From assembly GCF_019443965.1 (NCBI RefSeq), contig NZ_CP040814.1, positions 1,984,001 through 2,048,000 on the forward strand: a DNA stretch of 64,000 nucleotides, read 5' to 3'. The translations under genes were made by a program, and so were the position numbers. A model generated the notes under the pieces. That model was not told the DNA's origin and did not search any database. It saw only the letters and a program-made list of their open reading frames with translations. This DNA is from Salinibacterium sp. M195 (GTDB lineage: Bacteria; Actinomycetota; Actinomycetes; Actinomycetales; Microbacteriaceae). This document shows positions 1 through 11,167 of the stretch, one piece after another (the stretch's first letter is position 1; every line of letters starts with the position of its first letter).

Positions 1-632
1 AGGCAACGCAGGAAGACCCGTGGCAGGTATTCGCCCGCACCCACGCAATCGGACAGGTTGCTCCCGGTAAGGTCACCAAGCTCGTTCCGTTCGGTGCGTT
101 CGTTCGCGTCGCAGACGGTATCGAGGGCCTCGTGCACATCTCCGAGCTTTCGGGCAAGCACGTTGAGCTCGCCGAGCAGGTTGTCTCAGTTGGCGATGAA
201 GTATTCGTCAAGGTCATCGACATCGACCTCGAGCGCCGTCGCATCTCGCTTAGCCTCAAGCAGGCTAACGAGGGCGTTGACCCCGAGGGTACCGAGTTCG
301 ACCCGGCACTCTACGGAATGCTCACCGAGTACGACGACCAGGGCAACTACAAGTACCCGGACGGCTTCGACCCCGAGACCAACGAATGGAAAGATGGTTT
401 CGAGTCACAGCGCGAGAAGTGGGAGCAAGACTATGCTGCCGCTCAGGGCCGTTGGGAACTGCACAAGAAGCAGGTTGCCGCCGCTGCGATTCAGGAAGAA
501 TCGATCAGCAACGCACCCGCTGGCTCGTCGTCGTTCTCCAACGACGACGCCGCATCGGCTTCCGGTGCGGGAACGCTTGCCGACGACGAGACTCTCGCCG
601 CTCTGCGCGAGAAGCTTTCGAGCAACAACTAG
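1..632 (+). CDS. rpsA: 30S ribosomal protein S1 (3' part)
   Basis: Only the C-terminal 209 codons are present (reading frame begins at base 3); the start lies upstream of the window. S1 binds mRNA on the small ribosomal subunit and helps initiation. A complete final S1 RNA-binding repeat is visible over the first 80 or so residues (GQVAPGKVTKLVPFGAFVRV, then GLVHISELS, then the closing RRRISLSLKQA), followed by an acidic low-complexity tail of about 120 residues, as in actinobacterial S1. The downstream order rpsA-coaE-uvrB is conserved in Actinobacteria and supports the call. A UUCG-loop terminator follows directly. Confidence 0.97.
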   Translation, partial: ATQEDPWQVFARTHAIGQVAPGKVTKLVPFGAFVRVADGIEGLVHISELSGKHVELAEQVVSVGDEVFVKVIDIDLERRRISLSLKQANEGVDPEGTEFDPALYGMLTEYDDQGNYKYPDGFDPETNEWKDGFESQREKWEQDYAAAQGRWELHKKQVAAAAIQEESISNAPAGSSSFSNDDAASASGAGTLADDETLAALREKLSSNN

Positions 633-648
633 TTCCTAGTTGAACGTT

Positions 649-680
649 TGTGGCCAGTCTCCTTCGGGAGGCTGGCCACA
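649..680 (+). terminator. rpsA terminator hairpin
   Basis: A 14-bp stem (one G-T wobble) closes a TTCG tetraloop 16 bases after the rpsA stop. The downstream T-run is weak (gtccgtt), so this may be an actinobacterial L-shaped terminator. Confidence 0.8.
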
Positions 681-810
681 GTCCGTTAACGGAGCTCAAT
701 TATCGTCTGCGTGCATTCAGTCAGACCATGTCAGGAACGTTGAGGAGATCTGGCGCTTGAGGCGCCGAGGCGCGGGCGCTTTGAGCAGCCCGCACGGCAA
801 GCAGAGGTCT

Positions 811-1401
811 CTAATTAGTCTTCACACGAACGCGCCGGGATCGCCTCACGCGCGCAACGACGATAACAATGAGGCCGAGAACGGCAAGAAATCCGATCAC
901 AGGCATGAGCAGGGCCATAACGCTGAGCAATATGCTTGTGATGTCTTCTGCTGCGCTCACGACGGGAGCGGCTGCGCCAGCGGTCGCTGCATTGAGTGCG
1001 GGTCGCGCCAGCATTTTGGCAGCGTGGGTGCCGAATGCAAGCACTATCCCGATTGCGACAGGAACCCACGCATCCGAGGTGAAGAACGAGGCGGGATCAG
1101 TTATTACGGCCGTCTCAGAGGCGGCCCCGGTTCCGAAGGCAATTCCCCCTGCTGCCGGTCGCACGATGGTCTGAATCCAGTCATTGACCGAGTCAACTAC
1201 GGGCACCTTATCGGCAATGATCTCCACGACGAGCAAGAGCGCAAGGATTCCGATAACCCACGGATTCTCGAGCCACGCCCACGCAATCGGCAATTCGACG
1301 AAATCGAAAAACCGCCCGGCGAGCCCCAAAATCAGCAATGGTATGTAGGCATTGAGTCCTGCTGCGACAGCCAGACCGCTACCGGTAAGCACCTCAAGCA
1401 T
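811..1401 (-). CDS. DUF4126 family membrane protein
   Basis: 196-residue protein of unknown function. It is strongly hydrophobic, with about four to five membrane segments: the N-terminal stretch around GLNAYIPLLILGLAGRFF, a second around residues 45-65 (VIGILALLLVVEIIADKVP), a Gly/Ala-rich middle (PAAGGIAFGTGAAS) and a C-terminal helix ending in a basic tail RVRRSRRVRVKTN, presumably cytoplasmic. The N-terminal GLNAYIPLL pattern and the EIIADKVP motif fit DUF4126. The ATG start at 1401 has a good AAAGGAAC ribosome site. It is divergent from coaE, with 39 bases between the starts. Membrane location is inferred; no biochemical role is known to me. Confidence 0.8.
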   Translation of the reverse strand: MLEVLTGSGLAVAAGLNAYIPLLILGLAGRFFDFVELPIAWAWLENPWVIGILALLLVVEIIADKVPVVDSVNDWIQTIVRPAAGGIAFGTGAASETAVITDPASFFTSDAWVPVAIGIVLAFGTHAAKMLARPALNAATAGAAAPVVSAAEDITSILLSVMALLMPVIGFLAVLGLIVIVVARVRRSRRVRVKTN

Positions 1402-1428
1402 CCGGAGTTCCTTTCAACAGGCTGAGGC

Positions 1429-1434
1429 TAGCAT
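1429..1434 (+). promoter_or_regulatory. -10 box of leaderless coaE
   Basis: TAGCAT ends 6 nt before the ATG at 1441, so transcription should start at or next to the start codon. The intervening tagagg could also serve as a poor ribosome site. Confidence 0.5.
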
Positions 1435-1440
1435 TAGAGG

Positions 1441-2058
1441 ATGCACTTAATAGCGCTTACGGGAGGCATTGCGTCCGGAAAGTCGACGGTTGCTCATCGC
1501 TGGCAGGAACGCGGTGCTGTAATCGTCGATGCGGATGCGTTGGCTCGCGAAGTCGTCGCGCCCGGGTCCCCAGCCCTGGATCAGATCGTTCAACGTTTTG
1601 GTCCCGAGATGCTCCACGGCGATGGTGCCCTCAATCGCCAAGCCCTCGGCGCTGTGATCTTTGGTGATGACGATGCTCGTCGCGCATTGAACGGCATTAC
1701 GCATCCCGCGATAGGCCGTCTTGCGCAAGCTCGCTTCGACGATGCTGCGGGGGAGGATGCTAACGCGATCGTGGTCTATGACATCCCGCTTCTCGTCGAG
1801 ACCGCGCAATCCCTCGACCGATTCGCGCTAGTAGCGACCGTGGAAGCAGCACCTGAGGTGCGGATACAACGCCTGATTGATCATCGCTCCATGACTCGGG
1901 ACGAAGCCGAAGGGCGTATCGCATCGCAGGCAACGTCAGCGCAACGTCGTGCTGTTGCCGATTTTGTCATTGACACCGACGGCACGCTTGGCGATACTCA
2001 ACAACGCGCTGACGACGTGTGGGACCTCATCGTTCGCCGACTCAGCACCGCGCTCTAA
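1441..2058 (+). CDS. coaE: dephospho-CoA kinase
   Basis: 205-residue P-loop kinase that phosphorylates the 3'-OH of dephospho-CoA with ATP, the last step of coenzyme A synthesis in the cytosol. The Walker A motif GGIASGKST sits at residues 8-16, followed by the family pattern VIVDADALAREVV and a lid region with IQRLIDHRSMTRDEAEGRIA. Length is near that of single-domain bacterial CoaE; some actinobacterial homologues carry an extra C-terminal domain, which is absent here. It lies 34 bases upstream of uvrB. The start is supported by a -10 box placed for leaderless transcription. Confidence 0.96.
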   Translation: MHLIALTGGIASGKSTVAHRWQERGAVIVDADALAREVVAPGSPALDQIVQRFGPEMLHGDGALNRQALGAVIFGDDDARRALNGITHPAIGRLAQARFDDAAGEDANAIVVYDIPLLVETAQSLDRFALVATVEAAPEVRIQRLIDHRSMTRDEAEGRIASQATSAQRRAVADFVIDTDGTLGDTQQRADDVWDLIVRRLSTAL

Positions 2059-2080
2059 CCAAGTTGTCAGTGCGCTTGTT

Positions 2081-2086
2081 TAGACT
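2081..2086 (+). promoter_or_regulatory. -10 box of leaderless uvrB
   Basis: TAGACT ends exactly 6 nt before the uvrB ATG (2093); there is no Shine-Dalgarno sequence in between. I see no LexA operator nearby. Confidence 0.5.
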
Positions 2087-2092
2087 TCAGTA

Positions 2093-4165
2093 ATGCAACC
2101 TACTCGCTCAGTGCGTCCGTTCGAGGTGATCAGTGAGTATTCCCCCTCGGGAGACCAACCTGAGGCGATTCGGCAGCTGGCGCAACGCATCAACGCCGGC
2201 GAGACAGATGTCGTGTTGCTGGGCGCTACGGGAACGGGAAAGTCGGCGACGACAGCGTGGCTGATCGAGCAAGTGCAGCGTCCCACGCTGATTATGTCGC
2301 ACAACAAGACGCTCGCCGCTCAGCTGGCCAACGAGTTCCGCGACCTCATGCCCAACAACGCTGTCGAGTATTTTGTCTCGTACTACGACTACTACCAGCC
2401 CGAGGCGTACATCCCACAAACCGATACCTTCATCGAGAAAGATTCGTCGATCAATGCTGAGGTTGAACGCCTGAGGCATTCGACTACTAACTCACTCTTG
2501 AGCCGCCGCGACACGGTTGTCGTCTCTACGGTGTCCAGTATCTATGGACTCGGAGCTGCTGAGTCGTATCTTGAAGCGATGATTGCGCTTCAAGTGGGGA
2601 TGCGTATCGATCGCGAGACGCTCATCCGCAAGTTCGTTGCAATGCAATACCAACGCAATGACTATGACTTCTCGCGGGGAAACTTCCGTGTGCGCGGGGA
2701 CACCATCGAAATTATTCCGGTGTATGAAGAGCTGGCCATTCGCATCGAGATGTTCGGCGACGAGATCGAAGCGCTGTATTCACTTCATCCCCTCACCGGT
2801 GACATCGTCAAGAAGATGGATGCCGTCTCCGTATTCCCGGGCACGCACTACGCGGCGAGCCCGGAAACTATCAAGAGTGCCATCGTGTCGATTCAGATTG
2901 AACTAGCCGAGCGACTGGCCGTGCTTGAGCGCCAAGGGAAACTCCTCGAAGCACAACGTTTGCGTATGCGCACGACCTACGACATCGAGATGATGGAGCA
3001 GATCGGCTTCTGCAATGGAATCGAAAACTATTCACTTCATATGGATGGTCGGCAACCGGGGGAGCCGCCTAGCTGTCTCCTCGACTATTTTCCGGACGAC
3101 TTTCTCGTGGTGATTGATGAGTCTCACGTTACGGTGCCTCAAATTGGCGCTATGTACGAGGGCGACGCCTCACGAAAGCGCACCCTTGTCGAGCATGGCT
3201 TTCGGTTACCGAGCGCACTCGATAACCGCCCGCTCAAGTGGGAAGAATTTTTAGAGCGCGTCGGTCAAAAAATCTATCTGTCCGCAACCCCGGGAAAGTA
3301 CGAACTGGGAATTACCGACTCGATAGTCGAACAGGTCATTCGTCCAACAGGGTTGGTCGATCCGCAGATTGTCGTGAAACCGTCGAAGGGCCAGATCGAC
3401 GATCTCCTTGAACAAATCACTGCGCGAGTTGAGAAAAACGAACGAATTCTGGTCACCACTCTCACAAAGAAGATGGCAGAAGAGCTCACGGAGTTCCTCT
3501 CGGAGCACGGTGTTCGCGTTCGCTATTTGCATGCCGACGTCGACACCTTGCGGCGTGTGGAACTGCTCACCGAGCTTCGTCAGGGCGTCTATGACGTACT
3601 GGTCGGCATCAACCTGCTTCGTGAGGGGCTCGACCTTCCTGAGGTTTCCCTTGTCGCGATCCTAGACGCCGACAAAGAAGGCTTTTTGCGTTCGTCCACG
3701 TCTCTTATCCAGACGATTGGTCGGGCGGCACGAAACGTTTCTGGTGAAGTTCACATGTACGCGGATGTCATTACACGCTCCATGCGGTTCGCGATCGATG
3801 AGACGGATCGACGTCGCGAAAAGCAAGTTGCGTATAACACCGAACACGGAATCGACCCGCAGCCACTTCGCAAGAAAATTGCCGATATTACCGATGCGCT
3901 GCTCCGTGAAGGCGCTGACACAGCCGAGCTGCTTTCCACCCGCAATCGAGATGGCAAGAAGCGTGCGCCGACTCCGAATCTTGCGCGCGAAGGCATCGCG
4001 GCCAACGGTGGTAACGATCTTGAGCAGATCATTTCGGATCTCAACGAGCAGATGCTGCAGGCGGCATCCGAACTTAAATTCGAACTCGCCGCCAGATTAC
4101 GTGACGAGGTACAGGATTTGAAAAAGGAACTCCGACAAATGGAGCAAGCCGGCCATCTCCGCTAG
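2093..4165 (+). CDS. uvrB: excinuclease ABC subunit B
   Basis: 690-residue DNA helicase-like subunit of nucleotide excision repair. It is loaded onto damaged DNA by UvrA and recruits UvrC. Walker A GATGTGKS is at residues 44-51. The beta-hairpin region that clamps DNA is evident around residues 95-145 ([12 protein letters not shown]). The DEAD-type motif VVIDESHV lies near residue 345, helicase motif VI includes QTIGRAARN, and a C-terminal UVR coiled-coil (residues about 643-680) contacts UvrC. Length is typical. It shares its strand with uvrA and uvrC but is separated from uvrA by an inverted glycosyltransferase gene. Confidence 0.98.
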   Translation: MQPTRSVRPFEVISEYSPSGDQPEAIRQLAQRINAGETDVVLLGATGTGKSATTAWLIEQVQRPTLIMSHNKTLAAQLANEFRDLMPNNAVEYFVSYYDYYQPEAYIPQTDTFIEKDSSINAEVERLRHSTTNSLLSRRDTVVVSTVSSIYGLGAAESYLEAMIALQVGMRIDRETLIRKFVAMQYQRNDYDFSRGNFRVRGDTIEIIPVYEELAIRIEMFGDEIEALYSLHPLTGDIVKKMDAVSVFPGTHYAASPETIKSAIVSIQIELAERLAVLERQGKLLEAQRLRMRTTYDIEMMEQIGFCNGIENYSLHMDGRQPGEPPSCLLDYFPDDFLVVIDESHVTVPQIGAMYEGDASRKRTLVEHGFRLPSALDNRPLKWEEFLERVGQKIYLSATPGKYELGITDSIVEQVIRPTGLVDPQIVVKPSKGQIDDLLEQITARVEKNERILVTTLTKKMAEELTEFLSEHGVRVRYLHADVDTLRRVELLTELRQGVYDVLVGINLLREGLDLPEVSLVAILDADKEGFLRSSTSLIQTIGRAARNVSGEVHMYADVITRSMRFAIDETDRRREKQVAYNTEHGIDPQPLRKKIADITDALLREGADTAELLSTRNRDGKKRAPTPNLAREGIAANGGNDLEQIISDLNEQMLQAASELKFELAARLRDEVQDLKKELRQMEQAGHLR

Positions 4166-4188
4166 CGAGCACTAACTACGAGCACTAA

Positions 4189-5241
4189 CTAGTGGAGCGA
4201 CTCGTGGAGCGTCACCATTGCTCGCGTGAGCGGCATCGCGTCGAATTCGAGGGCACTCCTTCTCGCCGCGAGCCGGCGGCTCTCTACCGGCTCCTGACTG
4301 AGCGCAGCCACCGCACGAACGATGTGAGCGGGGTCAGCTGCGGTGACAGTGCCACCACCAGTGAGAAAGTCTAGGGGGTGCCGATTGTTGCCACTGTCGA
4401 TGACGGGCGTGCCTGAAGCGAGGGCTTCGAGGGCAACGGAGTGCCCGACAACCCCGCCAGCGGTAACGAGCACGAAGTCTGCGGTGGCGAACACTTCGGC
4501 TCGTTCATGAAGTTTCTGGTTCCGGGCGCTGAGAAACTGCACGGGGAGTCCCTCGGAACTTCGTTCGAGCCGATTTCGAAGTGGACCATCGCCCAGAATC
4601 ACCAGATGCACATCGATGCTTTGAGCGGTTAATTGCCGGACCACGTCTATCGCCAGCGATACGGCACCTGCCGCGGTGAGTGGGGCAGCGCACACCAGGA
4701 TGAGATTGGCACCGCTGGAGTCCCTCAGGGCTGAATTGTGGCGCAGGGGCGAAAATATCTCGAGGTCGACGCCTTGACGCATTGACACGAGCTTCTCGCG
4801 AGGAAGATTTTCAGGGACTGGGGCAATGTTCTGCTCTCCACACACAATGCGATCGTAGTTCTGCACCGCAGTATCGGTGGCCCAACTGGAGGGGACATCG
4901 TCGGCAAACAGCAGTGCCGGCACATGGTTCTCGTGGGCCCACGATCCCAAGAGGCGAAAACTGAGTCGGTCCGCTACTTCAAGGCGATCGGGGACGAGTC
5001 GTTCGAGTGCGCGCCGAATTGCGAGAGGAATCGGGACGAATCCGCGGCGGAGCGCGGCACCGCGAGCCGGGACGGTGATTACTGTTCCGTATTCAGTCCA
5101 CGCGACAGAGGCAACTGTTCCGGGCACGATAACGGAAAATTCGTGTCCGGCCGCGCGATAGGCAACGCCGCGAGCTTGGACGAAACTCGACGGAGAAAGA
5201 GCGGAAACTGAGTAAAAACTGGTGACGTGCGCGATGTGCAT
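4189..5241 (-). CDS. GT4-like glycosyltransferase
   Basis: 350-residue predicted glycosyltransferase of the GT-B fold. The N-terminus [12 protein letters not shown] followed by [20 protein letters not shown] is the usual GT4 acceptor-domain opening. The C-terminal domain has a strand-rich [20 protein letters not shown] and the donor-binding E-x7-E-like segment [14 protein letters not shown] near residue 290. The open frame extends further upstream to 5334, but that extension would overlap the uvrA start; the ATG at 5241 gives the normal family N-terminus. Donor and acceptor sugars cannot be told. It converges on uvrB with 23 bases between stops and is divergent from uvrA. Confidence 0.8.
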   Translation of the reverse strand: MHIAHVTSFYSVSALSPSSFVQARGVAYRAAGHEFSVIVPGTVASVAWTEYGTVITVPARGAALRRGFVPIPLAIRRALERLVPDRLEVADRLSFRLLGSWAHENHVPALLFADDVPSSWATDTAVQNYDRIVCGEQNIAPVPENLPREKLVSMRQGVDLEIFSPLRHNSALRDSSGANLILVCAAPLTAAGAVSLAIDVVRQLTAQSIDVHLVILGDGPLRNRLERSSEGLPVQFLSARNQKLHERAEVFATADFVLVTAGGVVGHSVALEALASGTPVIDSGNNRHPLDFLTGGGTVTAADPAHIVRAVAALSQEPVESRRLAARRSALEFDAMPLTRAMVTLHESLH

Positions 5242-5295
5242 CTGCTCATTATCGCGTGTGAGGGGCAAACGTTCAGGCAATGTCAGTGGTCTCCG

Positions 5296-5301
5296 TAGAA
5301 T
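5296..5301 (+). promoter_or_regulatory. -10 box of uvrA
   Basis: TAGAAT ends 7 nt before the GTG at 5309. This favours GTG 5309, with a leaderless mRNA, over the ATG at 5300, which overlaps the -10 box. Confidence 0.5.
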
Positions 5302-5308
5302 GGTTAGA

Positions 5309-8182
5309 GTGACTACTGTTCCGTCAATCCCCAATTCTCACCTCAGCGTCCGCGGCGCTCGGGTCCACAATCTGAAGAATGTTGACCTCGAAATTCCCCG
5401 TGATTCGCTGGTCGTCTTCACCGGACTCTCCGGGTCCGGAAAATCGAGCCTTGCCTTCGACACCATTTTCGCGGAAGGCCAGCGCCGCTACGTCGAGTCG
5501 CTGTCGGCCTACGCTCGCCAGTTTCTCGGGCAGGTTGATCGCCCCGATGTTGACTTTATTGAGGGCCTGAGTCCGGCGGTATCAATCGATCAAAAGTCGA
5601 CAAACCGCAACCCGCGGTCGACCGTGGGCACCATCACCGAGATTTATGACTACATGCGCTTGCTGTGGGCTCGCATCGGCGTGCCGCATTGCGCGGTGTG
5701 TGGCGAAAAGATTGAACGTCAGTCCGTGCAGCAAATCGCTGATCAGCTGATGAAGCTGGAGCCCGGTACGCGCTACCAAGTCGTCAGTCCAGTCGTGACT
5801 CAGAAGAAGGGTGAGTTTGTTGACCTCTTTGCCGAACTTACTTCGGGTGGCTACTCACGAGCTTTGGTCGACGGCGACGTCATTCAATTAAACGATCCCC
5901 CCAAACTCAAAAAGCAGATCAAGCACGACATTTCCGTTGTGGTGGACCGCCTCGTTGCTAACGACGACATTCTCACTCGGCTGACAGACTCCCTTGAGAC
6001 CGCGCTGCGTCTTACCGATGGCACTGTGGCAATCAATTTCGTTGACGAAGTTGGCGATGCCGCGTGGCGCTCCTTTTCCGAGAAACTTTCCTGCCCCAAT
6101 AATCACCCGATTCAGCTCACCGAGATCGAGCCAAGAACTTTCTCGTTCAATGCTCCTTTCGGCGCCTGCCCGGAGTGTTCAGGTCTCGGCACACGCATGT
6201 CGATCGACGCTGACCTTCTCATTGCCGATGACTCGGTCAGCCTCTCCGAGGGGGCTATCCTGCCCTGGACGAACTCTGGCAAAGGGCTTTACAACTATTT
6301 CGAAAAGCTTCTCGGCGGTCTAGCTCAAGATCTAGATTTCTCGCTCGATACCCCTTGGGGAGAGCTGCCAGAAGATGTCCGTGATGCAATCCTTACGGGC
6401 AATAACTTCAAAGTCTCTGTCAAGTGGAAGAACCGCTACGGCCGGGAAATGAAGTACTCGACAGGGTTTGAAGGCGTCATTCCCTATATCGAACGCAAGT
6501 ACCTCGAAGCCGAGACAGACGTTCAACGCCAGCGCCATGCCGCGTACCTTCGCGAAATTCCGTGCCCGGTGTGCCAGGGCAAACGGCTCAAACCTGAAGT
6601 TTTGGCAGTAACGGTCGCCGACCGCAATATCTCTGATATTTGCGAACTGAGCCTCAGCGACGCCTATGCATTTATGAACGGGATCACGCTTTCCGAGCGC
6701 GATGCTCGTATTGCCGCCCAAGTGCTGCGTGAGATTCGGCTTCGACTCGAGTTCTTGGTTGAGGTCGGGTTGAGCTACCTCAACCTCGCGCGTGCGGCTG
6801 CGACGCTGAGCGGGGGCGAGGCGCAGCGCATCCGATTAGCTACTCAAATCGGTTCAGGGCTCACCGGTGTTCTCTACGTTCTCGATGAGCCGAGCATCGG
6901 ACTCCACCAACGCGACAACCGTCGCCTCATAGAGACCCTCGTGAAGCTCAAGAATTTGGGCAATACCTTGATCGTCGTCGAGCATGATGAAGACACCATC
7001 CGCACCGCGGACTGGATCGTCGATATCGGGCCCGGTGCAGGAGAACACGGCGGCGAGGTCGTGCATTCGGGTTCCTATGCTGACCTACTCAACAACAAGA
7101 ACTCGATAACTGCTGATTACCTGTCGGGGCGCAAAGCCATCGAGACGCCTAAGAAACGTCGACCGGTCGATCGCGAACGTCAAATAGTCGTCGAGGGCGC
7201 GCGAGCGAACAACCTCAAAAACGTCACCGTGAAATTTCCGCTCGGCACTTTTACGGCGGTAACAGGCGTTAGTGGTTCCGGAAAGTCCAGTCTCGTCAAC
7301 GACATCCTCTACAAGGTCCTCGCAAACGAGCTCAACGGAGCTCGACAGATCCCGGGAAAGCACACCCGAATCACAGGACTCGAGAACCTCGATAAAGTCG
7401 TGCACGTCGACCAAAATCCGATTGGTCGCACACCGCGCTCAAACCCCGCCACGTACACGGGCGTGTTCGACAAGATCCGTACGCTCTTTTCGGAGACGGG
7501 GGACGCGAAAGCACGAGGCTACCTTCCTGGCCGGTTCAGCTTCAATGTGAAAGGTGGTCGCTGCGAGAACTGCTCCGGTGACGGAACCATCAAGATTGAA
7601 ATGAACTTCCTGCCCGACGTTTATGTTGCGTGCGAAGTCTGTGGCGGTGCTCGTTATAACCGCGACACCCTCGCCGTGAAGTACAAGTCGAAGAACATCG
7701 CCGAAGTGCTCGACATGCCCATCAGTGAAGCTGCAGACTTCTTCCAAGCAATTTCGAGCATTCACCGCTATCTCAAGACTCTCGAAGAAGTAGGCCTCGG
7801 TTATGTGCGGCTCGGTCAGAGCGCAACGACTCTCTCCGGGGGAGAAGCGCAACGCGTAAAGCTCGCTACCGAACTGCAGAAACGCTCAATGGGGCGAAGC
7901 ATCTACGTTCTCGATGAACCGACAACGGGGTTGCATTTCGAAGACGTCCGCAAGCTTCTTTTGGTTCTCAACGGGCTAGTTGAGAAGGGCAATACTGTCA
8001 TCGTGATTGAGCACAACCTAGATGTGATCAAGTCGGCAGACTGGATCATTGATCTCGGGCCTGAGGGCGGCGCGGGTGGTGGCGAGCTACTGTTCACCGG
8101 CACTCCCGAAAAGTTGGCAAAGGTCAAAGATAGCCACACCGGTCAGTTCCTCTCCGAGGTGCTCAGCGGTAACCGCGTTTAG
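5309..8182 (+). CDS. uvrA: excinuclease ABC subunit A
   Basis: About 957-residue dimeric ATPase that finds bulky DNA lesions and loads UvrB. Two ABC ATPase modules are present: Walker A GLSGSGKS at residues 39-46 and GVSGSGKSS in the second half, and two signature sequences LSGGEAQR. Zinc modules show CxxC pairs ([20 protein letters not shown] with CEVCGG). The open frame reaches back to 5222, but family alignment ([13 protein letters not shown] begins near residue 13) and the -10 box support the GTG at 5309; an ATG at 5300 is the alternative. uvrC follows after 72 bases. Confidence 0.98.
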   Translation: MTTVPSIPNSHLSVRGARVHNLKNVDLEIPRDSLVVFTGLSGSGKSSLAFDTIFAEGQRRYVESLSAYARQFLGQVDRPDVDFIEGLSPAVSIDQKSTNRNPRSTVGTITEIYDYMRLLWARIGVPHCAVCGEKIERQSVQQIADQLMKLEPGTRYQVVSPVVTQKKGEFVDLFAELTSGGYSRALVDGDVIQLNDPPKLKKQIKHDISVVVDRLVANDDILTRLTDSLETALRLTDGTVAINFVDEVGDAAWRSFSEKLSCPNNHPIQLTEIEPRTFSFNAPFGACPECSGLGTRMSIDADLLIADDSVSLSEGAILPWTNSGKGLYNYFEKLLGGLAQDLDFSLDTPWGELPEDVRDAILTGNNFKVSVKWKNRYGREMKYSTGFEGVIPYIERKYLEAETDVQRQRHAAYLREIPCPVCQGKRLKPEVLAVTVADRNISDICELSLSDAYAFMNGITLSERDARIAAQVLREIRLRLEFLVEVGLSYLNLARAAATLSGGEAQRIRLATQIGSGLTGVLYVLDEPSIGLHQRDNRRLIETLVKLKNLGNTLIVVEHDEDTIRTADWIVDIGPGAGEHGGEVVHSGSYADLLNNKNSITADYLSGRKAIETPKKRRPVDRERQIVVEGARANNLKNVTVKFPLGTFTAVTGVSGSGKSSLVNDILYKVLANELNGARQIPGKHTRITGLENLDKVVHVDQNPIGRTPRSNPATYTGVFDKIRTLFSETGDAKARGYLPGRFSFNVKGGRCENCSGDGTIKIEMNFLPDVYVACEVCGGARYNRDTLAVKYKSKNIAEVLDMPISEAADFFQAISSIHRYLKTLEEVGLGYVRLGQSATTLSGGEAQRVKLATELQKRSMGRSIYVLDEPTTGLHFEDVRKLLLVLNGLVEKGNTVIVIEHNLDVIKSADWIIDLGPEGGAGGGELLFTGTPEKLAKVKDSHTGQFLSEVLSGNRV

Positions 8183-8254
8183 GCTAATCGCCCGAGGTTT
8201 GCGGCACTGACCGAATTCGGCATAACGACAGCGTCTGAGCGAAAGGGGAGCGAG

Positions 8255-10234
8255 ATGGCGGAGACAGTCAGTTGGCGTCCTCGGGCAGGGGACATTCCTG
8301 CCCAACCAGGGGTCTACCGTTTCACAGATGAGCGACAGCGAGTGCTCTATGTCGGCAAAGCAAAAAACCTGCGGTCTCGCCTCAGTAACTATTTCGCTCC
8401 GCTTTCCTCACTCCACGAACGAACTCGCCGCATGGTGCTTTCGGCGACAAATGTTGAGTGGACGATAGTCGGCAACGATTTCGAGGCGTTGCAACTGGAG
8501 TACACCTGGATTAAAGAGTTTGATCCTCCGTTTAACGTGCAATACAAGGACGACAAGTCCTATCCCTACCTTGCAATAACGATGGGCGATGACGTGCCCC
8601 GGGTTCTCGTGACTCGCAATCGCAATCTCCCCAACGCTCGTTACTTTGGCCCGTACTCGCGTGCGTGGGCAATCCGAGACACCGTTGATGTCATGCTCAA
8701 AGCGTTTCCCATGCGGAGCTGTTCTCCATCGGTGTACAAGCGAGCACAGCAGACAGGGCGCCCGTGCCTACTCGGCGATATCGGAAAGTGTGCTGCGCCG
8801 TGCGTTGGCCGAGTATCGCTCGAGGAACATAAGTCGATCGCGCTCGATTTCGCTTCCTTTATGGGCGGTAATGACTCGCGGATGCTCGGCTCCCTCCGAC
8901 AGCGCATGACGCAGGCTGCTACGACCCAAGATTACGAATCCGCCGCGCGGTATCGCGATCAGATCGGCGCCCTCGAAACCGCTCTAGCGAAGAACCAAAT
9001 CGTCTTGTCTGAGGATGTCGACGCCGACTTCTTCGGTATCGCGCATGATGAATTAGCGGCTGCAGTGCAACAGTTCATGGTGCGCGGGGGCCGGATTCGC
9101 GGTGTGCGTGGTTGGGTTGTTGACAAAGAACTCGACGTCGACCTCGCTGGCCTAGTGGAATCCGTCCTTCAGAACGCTTATGACGACACAGCACCGCCGC
9201 GGGACGTACTCGTACCTGCGTTGCCTGAGGACAGCGTGGCGCTTGAGGAGTGGTTGACCCAACGCCGGGGACTGAGTTCTCGAGCTCGACTGCGCGTTGC
9301 GCAGCGGGGGGAGAAGGCAGCGCTGGCGAAGACTGTCGAAACGAACGCCAAGAACGCTTTGATGCTCTACAAATCGAAACGAAGTGGCGACTTTGTCGCC
9401 CGCTCCCAGGCTCTGGCAGATATTCAAGAAGCGTTAGGCATGACGGAGGCGCCTTTGCGCATGGAGTGCTTCGACGTCTCACATTTGTCCGGAACGAACG
9501 TCGTGGCATCCATGGTGGTCTTTGAGGACGGACTGCCCAAGAAGCAGCACTATCGTCGATTCAATATCGCCGAGACCACCGACGACACCGACTCGATCTA
9601 TCAGGTACTCAAGCGAAGACTCGCTTATCTCGCAAGCGGAATTACCCTACCGACAGGCACACCCGCGCCGACGACGGTCGACACGGGTGTGGAGCGTGCC
9701 GGAAGTGCTGGGATCCCCGTTGGCACTGCAGCTCCGCCAATCGGTACGCCACCGGGAACGGATGATCTTTCCGCGCCGACGACAAAGTTTGCTTACCCGC
9801 CGCAGCTGCTCATTGTCGATGGCGGGCAGCCGCAAGTCTCGGCAGCCCAGAGAGCACTGGAGGAGTCCGGAGTCTCCGGCATTCAGCTTGTTGGCATTGC
9901 CAAGAGGCTCGAAGAAATTTGGCTGCCGAACTCTGATTTCCCGGTGATTCTTCCTCGCAACAGCGACGCGCTCTTTCTCATCCAACGACTCCGAGATGAG
10001 GCACACCGCTTTGCCATCACGCATCAACGTCAACGGCGCTCGAAAGACGTCTCTTCAGTTCTCGCGACGGTGCCGGGGCTTGGGCCGTCGCGCATCAAGG
10101 CCCTCCTTCAACACTTTGGTTCCGTAGCTCGACTAAAAGAAGCCTCAGCGGAAGCGATCGCCGAAGTACCCGGGATCGGGCCGACTACCGCTCAAGCCAT
10201 AATCGATAAGCTCACTGGCCCCGACCTCGGGTAG
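8255..10234 (+). CDS. uvrC: excinuclease ABC subunit C
   Basis: 659-residue nuclease making both incisions in nucleotide excision repair. Domain order: GIY-YIG endonuclease (residues about 15-95, [20 protein letters not shown]), a Cys cluster ([13 protein letters not shown]), UVR motif near 205-235 that meets UvrB, RNase H-like endonuclease ([20 protein letters not shown]), and tandem helix-hairpin-helix motifs at the end ([26 protein letters not shown]). A Pro/Thr/Gly-rich insertion at about residues 460-508, rich in TGTP/GTPPG, interrupts the endonuclease domain just before [23 protein letters not shown] upstream is a strong ribosome site. rapZ follows 12 bases later. Confidence 0.97.
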   Translation: MAETVSWRPRAGDIPAQPGVYRFTDERQRVLYVGKAKNLRSRLSNYFAPLSSLHERTRRMVLSATNVEWTIVGNDFEALQLEYTWIKEFDPPFNVQYKDDKSYPYLAITMGDDVPRVLVTRNRNLPNARYFGPYSRAWAIRDTVDVMLKAFPMRSCSPSVYKRAQQTGRPCLLGDIGKCAAPCVGRVSLEEHKSIALDFASFMGGNDSRMLGSLRQRMTQAATTQDYESAARYRDQIGALETALAKNQIVLSEDVDADFFGIAHDELAAAVQQFMVRGGRIRGVRGWVVDKELDVDLAGLVESVLQNAYDDTAPPRDVLVPALPEDSVALEEWLTQRRGLSSRARLRVAQRGEKAALAKTVETNAKNALMLYKSKRSGDFVARSQALADIQEALGMTEAPLRMECFDVSHLSGTNVVASMVVFEDGLPKKQHYRRFNIAETTDDTDSIYQVLKRRLAYLASGITLPTGTPAPTTVDTGVERAGSAGIPVGTAAPPIGTPPGTDDLSAPTTKFAYPPQLLIVDGGQPQVSAAQRALEESGVSGIQLVGIAKRLEEIWLPNSDFPVILPRNSDALFLIQRLRDEAHRFAITHQRQRRSKDVSSVLATVPGLGPSRIKALLQHFGSVARLKEASAEAIAEVPGIGPTTAQAIIDKLTGPDLG

Positions 10235-10246
10235 TCTGACCACACC

Positions 10247-11122
10247 ATGAAACCCGCTTCAGATCAGCAAGAGATGCTCATTGTTACCGGCATGTCAGGT
10301 GCCGGGCGCTCAACTGTTGGCAACGCCTTAGAAGACCTCGGATGGTATGTCGTAGACAACCTTCCGCCCCAAATGCTGTTGCCGCTCGTCGACTTGGCGC
10401 ACCGCGCTGGAGATTCACTGCCTCGAGTAGCGGCCGTCATTGACGTGCGTGGTGGAAAGCTTTTCTCCGATGCGCAAGAAGCGATAAAGGCTCTCCGCGG
10501 CTCAACTTCGTTAAGAGTTCTTTTCCTCGATGCCGAGGATGCGGCGCTCGTTCGTCGCTTCGAGCAGGTGCGTCGCCCTCATCCGCTTCAGGAGGAAGGT
10601 ACGCCACTCGACGGAATTGCTGCCGAACGCACACGAATGGCGGAGATTCGTGCCAGTAGTGACATCATCATCGACACGAGCGATCTCAACATCCACCAGC
10701 TCGCTACGACCATCATTGAAAAGTTCTCTGCGGAGAATGATGCTGGATTGCGTATTACTATTGAGAGCTTCGGATTTAAATATGGACTTCCAGCAGATGC
10801 CGACATGGTGGCTGACTGCAGGTTCTTACCCAATCCTTTTTGGGTCCCCGAACTCAAAGCGCTAGACGGGCTCGACGAGAGAGTCCGCGCGTACGTAGTT
10901 GGGGCAACCGGAGCACAGGAGTTTGTCGCGGACTACGCGCGAGCTCTTGAACCTGTATTCGCCGGGTATCAGCGCGAGAATAAACGACATGCAACGATCG
11001 CAATCGGCTGCACCGGCGGCAAACACCGGTCGGTAGCGATAGCCGAAGAACTGTCAGCTATTCTCAGTGGTCTACCCGGAGTGGCCGTAAGCATCAAACA
11101 TCGGGATCGTGGACGAGAGTAG
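10247..11122 (+). CDS. rapZ: RNase adapter RapZ family ATP-binding protein
   Basis: 291-residue P-loop protein. In enterobacteria RapZ directs small-RNA decay controlling amino-sugar synthesis; in Gram-positives (YvcJ) it binds nucleotides and its role is less defined. The N-terminal kinase-like domain has Walker A GMSGAGRS (residues 15-22) and VVDNLPP. The C-terminal domain has the signature IGCTGGKHRSVAIAEEL. It sits in the conserved uvrC-rapZ-whiA order, starting 12 bases after uvrC and 45 bases before whiA. TAGTCT, which includes the uvrC stop codon, is 9 nt upstream of the ATG and might be an internal promoter. Confidence 0.94.
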   Translation: MKPASDQQEMLIVTGMSGAGRSTVGNALEDLGWYVVDNLPPQMLLPLVDLAHRAGDSLPRVAAVIDVRGGKLFSDAQEAIKALRGSTSLRVLFLDAEDAALVRRFEQVRRPHPLQEEGTPLDGIAAERTRMAEIRASSDIIIDTSDLNIHQLATTIIEKFSAENDAGLRITIESFGFKYGLPADADMVADCRFLPNPFWVPELKALDGLDERVRAYVVGATGAQEFVADYARALEPVFAGYQRENKRHATIAIGCTGGKHRSVAIAEELSAILSGLPGVAVSIKHRDRGRE

Positions 11123-11167
11123 ATTACTCATCCAAGAGGTCCGCCATCGTGGAAGGAAGGCCAGTTA

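Noticed and set aside
640..1425. Long plus-strand open frame (261 codons) opposite the DUF4126 gene
   Set aside because: Its translation is rich in Arg, Cys and His without domains, while the minus strand gives a well-formed membrane protein with a ribosome site.
5222..5308. N-terminal extension of uvrA
   Set aside because: It contains the -10 box and overlaps the start of the divergent glycosyltransferase; UvrA similarity starts after GTG 5309.
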